A stretch of DNA of 64,000 nucleotides from Clytia hemisphaerica. Taxonomy: Eukaryota; Cnidaria; Hydrozoa; Leptothecata; Clytiidae. The position numbers and the translations under genes are program-made. Below, one piece after another: positions 34,683 through 45,300 of this stretch. The first letter of the stretch is position 1. The number at the start of each line of letters is the position of its first letter. The stretch is taken from positions 320,747-384,746 of the forward strand of contig CACVBU010000997.1 of assembly GCA_902728285.1 (NCBI GenBank), read 5' to 3'. Below the pieces are notes generated by a model. It saw nothing but the letters and a program-made list of their open reading frames with translations. It did no database searches and was not told where the DNA came from.

Positions 34683-34775
34683 GTGCGAGTGTGGCTCAAC
34701 GGATAGCGTGTTGGCTTCCGAATCCGAAGGTCTTTCTTTAGTGGTGGTTCGAATCCGACCCGGTGCGATGATTTG
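34683..34775 (+). repeat. tRNA-like sequence, probable SINE head
   Basis: An A-box (TGGCTCAACGG, 34692-34702) and a perfect B-box (GGTTCGAATCC, 34746-34756) are spaced as in a tRNA with a long variable arm. An anticodon-like loop TTCCGAA lies between. The acceptor arms do not pair and the anticodon and T stems are imperfect, so this is unlikely to be a functional tRNA. A tRNA-derived SINE promoter or a tRNA pseudogene fits better. Confidence 0.5.
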
Positions 34776-34930
34776 ATTGGTCGAAAAATGATTGGCAGGT
34801 ATCATAACTTAGTCAGTAGAAGCAGAGATACAGAAGAAAGATAGGAAAGGAAAAATAGTAGAAGGAGTGTTAGATATACGGATAGTAGTTATCACCTACC
34901 GTTCTGGCTATACGCGAACCGTATATATCA

Positions 34931-35518
34931 GTCAGGGACAGTCGCCTTATTAGGAGACGCCTCCTGATTAGGAGACCCGTCTCCTAATCAGGAGGTTCAC
35001 GTCTCCTAATCAGGAGACGGGTGTAATTATCTCGTGAACGAGCAAACTGCGCATGATTTGATTGCTCCCAATGGAAAGAGCACAAAAAATTGATTCCATA
35101 TGGTGATTTTCAAAAAAATCCACCGGTGGAATCAATCACAATTCTAATAATCCATAAGAACCAATCAGAAGTAAGAATCTGTCTTCTGAACAAAAGCGTC
35201 TCAAAAAGAAAAATGGCGGACATGAAAAAAATCAAGAGGGGCTTCCTTGTAGTGCTTTATATTAGGATTGTGATCGATTGCACCGAGAAATTTTGATAAT
35301 TTTTTTAAAACTTTACCAATTCGAGGCTGCTCTTTCCATTAAAACTAGTTTAAAAATGCGCGGAAAAGCCTAAAGCCCTTAAAATTGAGATCAAAGTTTT
35401 ATGTCTCCTAATTAGGAGACGGGTCTCCTAATCAAGCGACCCCAAGCGACCTACATGTCTCCTAATCAGGAGACGTCTCCTAATCAGGAGGCGTCTCCTA
35501 ATAAGGCGACTGTCCCTG
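34931..35518. mobile_element. MITE with palindromic GTCTCCTAATCAGGAGAC arrays in its ends
   Basis: Inverted termini CAGTCAGGGACAGTCGCC / GGCGACTGTCCCTGACTG are flanked by TATAT on both sides. Next to each terminus are several head-to-tail copies of the 18-bp palindrome GTCTCCTAATCAGGAGAC and variants. The ~370-bp interior is plain. Confidence 0.75.
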
Positions 35519-35916
35519 ACTGTATATACGTGTTCTGGCTTCTAAAGGTTAATCTAGATTTCAATCTAATTGTAAATACTTTTGTTTTGATAGGCAGTGA
35601 TAGGTTTATTGAGTCTCTCAAACATGCTCAAACATCTTGGGAATCCGATGTCTCACCATTTCTTTTTCACACTGTTTGAGTCCTCTCTTCTCTCTTATCC
35701 TGTGTGGAAAATAGTTTGGGAGCAATGGTTTGTCCATGGAAAAAAAGCAGTCAAGTTGTTTTTTGAAATGATCCTTAGTACGTATACTCTTGTAACTTAC
35801 GAAGGTAACTAATGTAAGGTATAATGTAATGTTGATGTGTGTGTTAATGTGGTGATAGTGTAGAGTACCCTGTCCATGAAGTAAATTTAGAATTTAATTT
35901 GTTCTTTCCTCTTCAG

Positions 35917-36304
35917 ATCGAAAATTTCCTACAAAGACGTGGATGTATTCATTTGCTGGAGAACTTTATAGTGAATAAAATTGATGACACTGTTGCACCC
36001 TTTTGTGATGACAAAAAGCTGCTTGATCTTGGTCTTTTGTATGGTGATTTGATATCATTTAAACAAACATTCTGTGAATCAAGTTCAAAAGTAACAACTT
36101 ATCGAGAAAAAGCTCAAAATCTGAAAACAAAATTAAAACGCACCCATACAGAAAGATTGAGCTCAACCAAAAGACCTGTCACAATTAAACCCAATTTGGC
36201 AGTTAATCTTGGAATTAAATGTCTTGAAAGAAACAAATATGTTCACAAAAGTAACAAAAATGCCTGTTTGAATATATCTAGGTCAGCCACATATCGTCAG
36301 GTGC
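35917..36304 (+). CDS. SAM-like domain exon, 5' part (interrupted)
   Basis: The acceptor TTCCTCTTCAG precedes ATCGAAAATTTCCTACAAAG. The translated start (IENFLQRRGCIHLLENFIVN, then KIDDTVAPF, DDKKLLDLGLLYGDLISF) follows the SAM pattern of a short first helix, 'gl..Ll..F..n.Idd', then 'dL..LGl..G...'. It is followed by a basic region (KLKRTHTERLSSTKRP). The frame continues to CGTCAGGTGC, where the transposon begins. The open frame past 36304 (to 36579) is transposon sequence. Confidence 0.7.
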
Positions 36305-39300
36305 TAGTCTGGGAGCAGAATCACAAAATAGCAATTTTGCTTAACCCAGAAGGTGAATGGGGTTGTTATACATCGTTGGAACGGAAATTTTATGCTGATT
36401 ATGGAAACCCGGGTCTTAAAAAGTCTCTCCTGGACAAAATTGCAAACGAGGCTGGAGTTTACACTCCGTCGTGGTGTTTTTTCGAGTTTACCTGTTTTAG
36501 AAAAATTCTTACCCTCAGCATAGTAAAGGGTTTTAGAATTTCATTTTTTGTGCAAAATGCTGTCAATAGAATAGGGTAATAGAAAAAAATTCAAAAATCT
36601 CGAAAAAGTTTTTTTTTGCACTCCATCTCGGAGGATTTTGGCGAAAAATCCATGTTTTTTCTTAAAATTCGTCAATAACTAGTCTATAAACCACTGAAAT
36701 TATGTCAAAATAAGTCCAAAAATACTTTCCTGCTAAAAATACTATAAAAGAATAAGAAAATATAACAAAATAAAGAAAAATCGGCTCAAAACGCTATTTT
36801 GCACTCCCCCGTTGGTGTTTTTAGATAAACGAGATTTTTGGTGTTTATGAAGAAAATAATATAACAATTTGTAGCTTTTCCTTTGATCTACGACTGGAAA
36901 TCCTATCTTTCTCTTTCTCTTAAAATTTATCCAACACAAAATGCTAAAATATTCTGAAAAATGACCCTCCTTCGCTGGGGTTTTAAGTCAAAATTCAGTA
37001 ATTTTAAGCCAAAATTCAGTATTTTTACTTAAAATTCGTCAAAAACTAGTCTATAAACCACTGAAATTGTGTCAAAGTAAGTCCAAAAATATTTCCCTGC
37101 TAAATGTTTTTAAAAGAATGAATTATAGAAAATAGAAAAGTGGGCTCAAAACGCTATTTTGCACTCCTCCGTTGGCGTTTTCATTGAAAAACGAGATTTT
37201 TGGTGTTTTTAAAGAAAATATAACATTATTTAGGTTTTCCTTTGATTTACGACTGGAAATCCTGTGTTTTCTCCTAGAATTTTTTTTCCAACACATATGC
37301 AAAAAAATATGAAAAAATCGCTCTCCTTCGCCTGGGTTTTTAGGACGAAATTGCTATTGAAGATTCTTCACTTTTCAGCCGCATTGGGAGGTGCGGCGCT
37401 TATTTCGAAACTTAAACCTTAGTTACAGCTCGGGTGAAACAAGGCATGTCCCAAATATATTTTGCGTGACGCGCACCGCTTCCATCTATTCCTTAACGTT
37501 CATATATAGCTCAAAAGAATCATATCAACAAGCAGATTTCAAAAAGTGCTGGGTCAAAAATTTGCATTAAGCCAATCTCAAGATATCGGTCAAAAATTAA
37601 TTTTGACGTTATAAAATACATCGAGAAAACACGTCATAAGTAAGATTCAAATGACGTCATTATTGAAAAACAGCGATAACTTCAATTTTATTAATGCAAT
37701 CAACACCAAATTTTGACTGGAGTTGTAAATTAATGATTCTGAAATACTTGTTCAAAAGTTTTCAGAAAATTTGAATGACGTCATTTGCTGTCGGGAAAAA
37801 TTAGAATACGTCAAAAAATGCTGACGTCATCATGAATTTTCAAATATTTTTTCATGAAATATTTTAGAATCGTTAATTTACATCTCCTGTCAAAATTTTG
37901 CTTTGATTGTAGTAAGTTAATCGGAATTATCGCCTTTTTTCAATAATGACGTCATTTAAATTGTCTTTTTGACGTGTTTTTTCGATGTATTTTATAACGT
38001 CAAAATCAGTTTTTGGCCGATATCTTGAGATTGGCTTGACGTAAATTTTTGACCCAGCACTTTTCGAAATCCTCTCGTTGATACGATTCTTTTGAGCTGT
38101 ATATGAAAGTTAATGAATAATGGGAAGCGTGTGCGTCACGCGAAATATATTTGGGACATGCCTTGTTTCACCCGAGAGCGCTTACAAGAGGGTGGTATGG
38201 TGGCGCTTAATGGAGGAAATAAGGCGTTTAAGCTGCACAAATATTGTTGAAATAAGTTTTGAGCATTAATAACTACCTGCTGAGACTTTCAAAGCGAATG
38301 AATGTGGGATCTGAATGACGTAATGTCGTAACTCAAACGTAGTAGTAGTAGTTTTAGTTTACATTTTCCGATCACAGCATATGGTAAAAGAATGACTTAA
38401 TTTCGACGTACAATTAGTATCGAGGAACTGAGGTTTTCGTGACGGAGGAGTCGCAACCGTGGTTTTCGGGGACAGGAGAAAATTTCGATTTTTACACCAT
38501 GTTTTGGACTGATATTTTTATGAAAACTAAGTACCTCAAACGCTACTTTTTATGGATATCTTTGACTTAGTTCTCAGTTAAGTTCATTGGGGGAAATGAG
38601 GCCTGGAAAATCATCATTATACACCCCGAAATTTGGAAATCCCAGGCCTGGGAAATGGCCATTTACCAGGCCTGTAGTTGTTTCACTTTTCCAGGGCAAA
38701 TCCTAACCCCAAAAACGGACACTTCCCACCCCGAAAATGGCCATGTTCCAGGCCTGGGATTTTAACATTTTTTCCTGTGCCATCACATTCGTTAAAGTTA
38801 GTACAAAAACTTGGCAAAACAACAAAGCTTTCACTTGTTTAAGGACTATGACGGTTGGATAAGTATACAACGGGGACGTGCGGGCAAGTGCCAAACGTAT
38901 TTGAAACAGGGGTGTACTAGTAAATTTCTAAATTTGAAGATAGTTTAGCGCCGCAGGCAATTTTTGGAAAACTCTTCATGAAGAATATAGTTCAGGAAGA
39001 GTTACGGAAATAATACCTATATTCCCTAGGTAAAATACCGAAATGCCGAAGTTTTATGGGTATATTACCATCACTAGCAGCATTTTGAATATAAATACCG
39101 TACATATTTTACAAAATACCGAAATACCGAACAGAAAAAGGCCGATACCGTGTCACCGAAAACCCTGAAATTCGCATTCGCATTGTTCCATTTGGGTACT
39201 CTTTTGTACTTTTGTAGTAGGGGGGGTCAACGGTAACACGTTGATCTTGTTGTCCTAGATTACGTAGGATCTTCCCCACATTGATCAAGATATCGTAGAC

Positions 39301-42300
39301 TTCATCAGCATCAGTCAGTGATGCAGGGAGTGAACGACCATTCCCGATGATTTGCAGTTTCAGTGGCATTTTCCGGCAGCTGGTCCAAGTTGGAACATTT
39401 TGAACCTCTGTGACTTTAAAAAGCTCACTTAAGCTTGATTTCAATGGCTAACTAGTATATATATAACTAGTTCTTAATGAAATTTAAGCAAAGATACCAA
39501 ACTTTGGCCTAACACCCAGCGAAGGAGGGTGATTTTTCATATTTTTTTGCACATGTGTTGGAAAAAAAATTCTAGCGGAAAACACAGAATTTCCAGCTTC
39601 GTAAATCAGTCTAAATAATGTTATATTTTCTTCAAAAACACCAAAAATCCCGTTTTTCAATGAAAACGCCAACAGAGGAGAACAAAATAGCGTTTGGAGC
39701 CATCTTTTATATTTCCTATACTTCATTCGTTTATAAACATTTAACAGGGAAATATTTTTGGACTTATTTTGAGACAATTTCAGTGGTTTATAGACTAGTT
39801 TTTGACGAATTTTAAGTAAAAATACTGAATTTTGGCTTACAAAATACCGAATTTGACTTAAAACCCCAGCGACGAAGGGTCATTTTTCGGAATATTTTAG
39901 CATTTTGTGTTGGATAAAAATGATTCTAAGAGAAAGATAGGATTTCCAGTCGTAGATCAAAGGGAAAGCCAGAAAATGCTATATCTTCTTTAAAAACACG
40001 AAAAATCTCGTTTTTTCAATAAAAACACCAACGGGGGAGTGCAAAATAGCGTTTTGAGCCGATTGTTCTTTATTTTGTTATTATTTCTTATTCTTTTATA
40101 GTATTTTTGGACTTACTTTGACACAATTTCAGTGGTTTATGGACTAGTTTTTGACGAATTTTAAGTAGAAATACTGAATTTTGGCTTACAAAATACTGAA
40201 TTTGACTTCAAACCCCAGCGAAGGAGGGTCATTTTTCAGAATATTTTATCATTTTGTGTTTGATAAAAATGATTCTAAGAGAAAGAAAGGATTTCCAGTC
40301 GTAGATCAAAGAAAAAGCTAGAAAATGTTATATTTTTTTAAAAAACACCAAAAATCACGTTTTTCATTAAAAACACCAAAGATGGAGTGCAAAATAGCGT
40401 TTTGAGCCGATTTTTCCTTATTTTGTTATACTTTCTTATTCTTTTATAGTATTTTTAGCAGGAAAGTATTTTTGGACTTATTTTTACATAATTTCAGTGG
40501 TTTATGACTAGTTTTTGACGAATTTTAAGAAAAAACATCGATTTTTTGCCAAAATCCTCCAAGATGGAGTACAAAAAAAAATTTTTCGACATTTTTGAAA
40601 TTTTTTCTATTACCCTATTCTATTGACAGCATTTTGCATAAAGAATGAAATTCTAAAACCTTTAACTTTGCCGACAGTAAGCAATTTTCTAAAACAGGTA
40701 AAATCGAAAAAACACCACGACGGAGTGCAAACTCCAGCCTCGTTTGCAATTTTGTCCAGGATGGACTTTTTAAGACCCGGGTTTCCATAATCGGCATAAA
40801 ATTTCCGTTCCAACGATGTATAACAACCCCATTCACCTTCTGGGTTAAGCAAAGTCGTCTATAACTCGACATATTGAATTCTGCTCCCAGACTATGCATG
40901 AAATTTGCCGCCAGCAATTTAAAATAGCCAGTACCATTTCAACTTACTTGGCTACCTATCATGGAAGGAAAATACAAGATTCATTCATTGACCTTGGAAG
41001 CTATTATGAAGAATATGTGAAAGAGAAGAAGAAAGCAATTAATTTGTACTTATATGTAGACACACCATACATGAAAATTGGGTTCAAGTGGGCATTAGAA
41101 CAAAACAAAAGTAGTGATGATGACAATGATGACACTTACCAAGTAAGTTTATTTAAAAAACAAAACCTTTTTTTAATTAAAATTCTCTGATTTGTATAAT
41201 TCAAGTTGCGCGAAAAATACAACTGTGTGAAAAAAATTTAGAGGGGGCCTTTTTTTTGGACATGATGAAAAGATTTTGTCGAATGGAAGTATTTCAAAAG
41301 TTCTCAAAATTTTTTGTTTTGGAGGGGATGTACGAACAAAGGGTTGAGTAAAATTCTCTTTTATTTTCAATTTTTCAGTCAGGCAGTAGTTCAACTTTGA
41401 TAATATGTCCTATTTGTCATTGTACTTCACCACCAAACACAGAATGTGTACGATGCGTCCAAAATGGTGAGCTTGAAGAAAGTCTTGCTGCTGACCAAGT
41501 AAGTATACCTTAAGGGAACCAAGTAAGTATACCTTATTTGCATTTGACAGTTTATAAAAATTGGCCAATCAAAATGCCTAAAGACCTATCAATCAAACTG
41601 TTTTATTCAAATATTGTAGGAATTACTTTCAATGATGCCTTTCAAATGTACCTAGCTGTTATTGAGCCAGTTTACACCCTAGATGAGGTTTCTTGTTACA
41701 CTCAAAAAGAGTCATTCTTTTGAGGACCTTGATGGCATCTTTGATGGAAGTTTGTGTAGGTGGCAGGATTGGGTCATCAATTTTTTAGACATCAAAAGTC
41801 AAAAAATTCGAATTACATGAGCAAAAAAGCTGTGCGATTTGAGAATATTTTCGAATTACATGAGCTTTCTCACAAGGTTTTCAGGCTTAGCCCCCGGGGG
41901 GGGCACTGGGTTTGCGGACTGACGGTATGTGCGGGCCAAAAATTGGCTTTTAAAATTGCACCCTTACAGTGCAGCAAAAACCAGTGAAAATCATACCCTT
42001 AGAGTGCATTTTCCCCCAAATTTTCGATCCCTTTCGTGCAAAAAATGGTCAAAATCCTAGCATTTTTGGTCAAAATATCTAGGTTTTTCAAGAATTTTCT
42101 GAAATTTCTACCCTTACAGTGCATCTCTAGTTTTTCCGACCCTTACAGTGCATTTTAAACATATTGGAAAAGGTACCCTTAGGGCCCGCACATACCCGTC
42201 GGTCCTTTTGCCCAGCTGCCCCCCCCCCCCGGGGCTTAGCCCTAAGTCTGAAGGGACAGAAGATTTTGTTTGAATTATATGAGTTTTCAAATTATAGGAG

Positions 42301-45300
42301 TTTGAATTACATGAGTTTAACTGTAATCATAACTTTCTTTGCTTTCTCTTCATAGGCTGAGCCCATACAACCAACCACATCATTTATCAATTCTGTGCAA
42401 ACTCCGTAAGATTTAACTTCTACTGGAATTTTTTTAGTTCTGTTCAACTTGTTTGTACTTATTAGATGTTAGTACTTATTAGAAAGACTGTTTAAACATT
42501 ATAAGAATAATGAAAATTTTTTGTTTACAGAATAAGTGCTGTACCATCACATCCCAGACAGCCAACCACATCATCTGTCAATTCTGTGCAAACACTGTAA
42601 GATTTAACTTCTACTGGAATTATTTTTCAACTCTGTTCAATTTACTACATATTCAAAGGCTTCAAAGTAAACTTGCAACAATTGATGTTTGTACTTATTA
42701 GAAAGACTGTTAAACATTATAAGAATAATGAGAATTTTTTGTTTACAGAATAAGTGCTGTACCATCACATCCCAGACAGCCAACCACATCATCTGTCAAT
42801 TCTGTGCAAACTTCGTAAGATTTAACTTCTACTGGAATTATTTTTCAACTCTGTTCCATTTACTAAATATTCAAAGGCTTCAAAGTAAACTTGCAACAAT
42901 CGATTTTGTACGTATAACAAAGGACTGTTAAACATTATAAGAATACATGAGAATTTTTTGTTTACAGAATAAGTGCTGTACCATCACATCCCAGACAGTC
43001 AACCACATCATTTGTCAATTCTGTGCAAACACCGTAAGATTTAACTTCTACTGGAAATATTTTTCAATTCTGTTCAATTTACTACATATTCAAAGGCTTC
43101 AAAGTAAACTTGCAACAATTGATGTTTGTACTTATAAGAAAGACTGTTAAACATTATAAGAATAATGAGAATTTTTTGTTTACAGAATAAGTGCTGTATC
43201 ATCACATCCCAGACAGCCAACCACATCATCTGTCAATTCTGTGCAAACACCGTAAGATTTAACTTCTACTGGAATTTTTTAGATTTATAGGCTATAAAGT
43301 CTTTGGGCTTTTTCTTGGGTTGTTCTTATCTCTTGGCTGCTTTGGGGCTTCTTAGGGGAAAGAATGCACCCCATAATAGTCCTAATGGAGTCTTTTAGAG
43401 ATTCAATATAAATTTCCCAGAATTTCCGTATAATTATTTACAAAAGATAAGTACATCATTCTTCGATCCCTAATTCATACACTTAGAGCTTAAAAGCATT
43501 TTCATGATAACCAAACGAAAAATGTCCTTTAACTATATTTATGTTTTGTTTTTTATCAACGTAAATTATTTCATTTGGAAATTATTTTGTTGTAAAACAA
43601 TGAAAGGCTATAATTCAAATAGTGGGTAACCATAGTAACAAAGCAACCATAGTAAACGTTCCAGGTGTTATTATTTTCAAGAAATCATATTTATAAGAGT
43701 AAGGCAAAGGAGAGAACGAAAAACGAAATAACTCGAAAAACTAACGCACATCGCTGAAGAAAAAACTATTTAAAATATCTTTGTGGTTCCCAAAGCTAAA
43801 AGCCATAAGAAGTAACCAGAAAGAATGAAAATACACCACTCTCAGTACTCTTTTTTATAAGTATACAAGAAAATTCGCTTAAGCTTGATATACTTAGCAA
43901 ATTTTTATTTTTGCTTAGATTTAGACCTCTTGAATTCTATTTATTGGCTTCATTCGGTTAAATGCCAAAGATCGGTGGTATTATTGAGAAAAGACATGAC
44001 TCAAGAAATGATTTGGACAGTTAAGATGAACTGCCTGCCAGAAATGGCAGAAGGCCTAGAATAGACACTTTTAATGAGTTTTAGAAGTCATTAACAGATG
44101 TGAAAAGACGAGAGAATGATAAATGCGCTTGGGGAATTTAAATTAGATTCAGAGTTGTAATCAGAACCATATAAGTAAAATTTCCGTTTTTACATCCACT
44201 CGAGTTTCTTTGTTACTTATTCTCTTGTTTCTCTGTTTGTTTGTTTCTCATTTCCAGTCAGTGTCGGTTCTCTCCTAAATTATTTTTCCCTGGTATGTTA
44301 TTCAATTTGTTAACTTTTTGACAAAAGATGTAGGAAACAACACAATCACAATTCATAACAGTGTAAATGGAAGCCCCTCTGATCGAGTGACGAAAGAGAA
44401 CTTTAAATTACTTGATTTACCTGGTCTGAACTGAATGGTGTATATTTTTCATTTTAGTGCAACTGGGGCTATTGACACCACCTCCGATCTTGCATCTTCA
44501 GTCTTTCGACACAGTTTGATGTAAGTATGTTAAAAATCTGGTACATTCTTCAGTTATGTTATCTTGAACTTACAAAAAATGCGTCAGAAGGGTACAGATT
44601 TTTCTCCATTTTTTAATAAAAAATCAATTATCTTTTATTACGCCTTCAGTATATATCGATGCAAAATATTTTCACGTAGATTTTTCAACCAATTGATGAG
44701 ATAAAAATAAGCACGGTTTTTGTTTACTCAAGGTTTGACCACGTGTATAAATTGCTTTTAAATAGGAAACCAGCAATCAAAGAATGGGCAGTATGTTCCA
44801 TTTGCACTAATGAAATTGAAGATTCGCCAGCTCATCTTCTTTCCTGCAAGTGCAGGTTTCATCGGATTTGTTTAGAGATGTGGACAGAGAAAAGTATGAA
44901 TTGCCCCACTTGTGCAACGAAGGCTGATACGAAATATATCGATTCTGAGTTATACGATGACATCATTGAAATATGGCATTACAAATTTTCGGACGTTGTA
45001 AATATAGACTTGAAGGACAGATCTGATCTCTCAATAAGAAGATCTAATTTATACACCGACACACTAAGGAAAATTCCTAGAATCTTCAAGAAAGGACTGG
45101 TTCCTTTAAATGTGACATTCACTGACAAACCCGCAGCAGATAACGGAGGCCCCACTAGAGAATATTTCTCTGAAATCTTTGATCTCTTTATCGGTAAGTT
45201 GGTCCATGGCGATACAGGAAACTACTCGTTTGTGCATGATCTGGTCAGGCTGGGAAAGAACGAATATATGTATTTCGGATATATCACCGCACTTGCTTTA

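Larger units (their letters stand above)
36305..40894. mobile_element. 4.59-kb inverted-repeat element inserted in a coding exon, 3-bp TSD TGC
   Basis: The inverted termini TAGTCTGGGAGCAGAAT (36305) and their complement (ending 40894) are flanked by TGC (36302-36304 and 40895-40897). The arms are about 1.0-1.4 kb and hold tandem ~360-bp units. Recurring motifs are CAGTGGTTTATAGACTAGTT, TTGACGAATTTTAAG and GCAAAATAGCGTTTTGAGCC (two units in the left arm, three in the right). The centre (37330-39490) holds a nested palindrome and unrelated sequence. Next to the termini both arms encode the same ~45-residue peptide (for example EGEWGCYTSLERKFYADYG), possibly a captured exon. No transposase was recognised. 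A 3-bp TSD fits Harbinger- or CACTA-type integration, but the TIR matches neither strictly. Confidence 0.75.

Noticed and set aside
34683..34775. Functional tRNA gene
   Set aside because: A and B boxes are good, but the acceptor arms do not pair and the anticodon and T stems are imperfect. Kept as a SINE/tRNA-like sequence.
35455..35812. Upstream exon of the SAM-RING-HECT gene
   Set aside because: Open frames exist and GAAG|GTAACT is a possible donor, but its phase (1) does not match the phase-0 start of the SAM exon. The 5' end is left unassigned.
40610..40917. Separate minus-strand gene
   Set aside because: The reading frames are the inverted arm of the 4.59-kb element and duplicate the plus-strand arm at 36305-36579.
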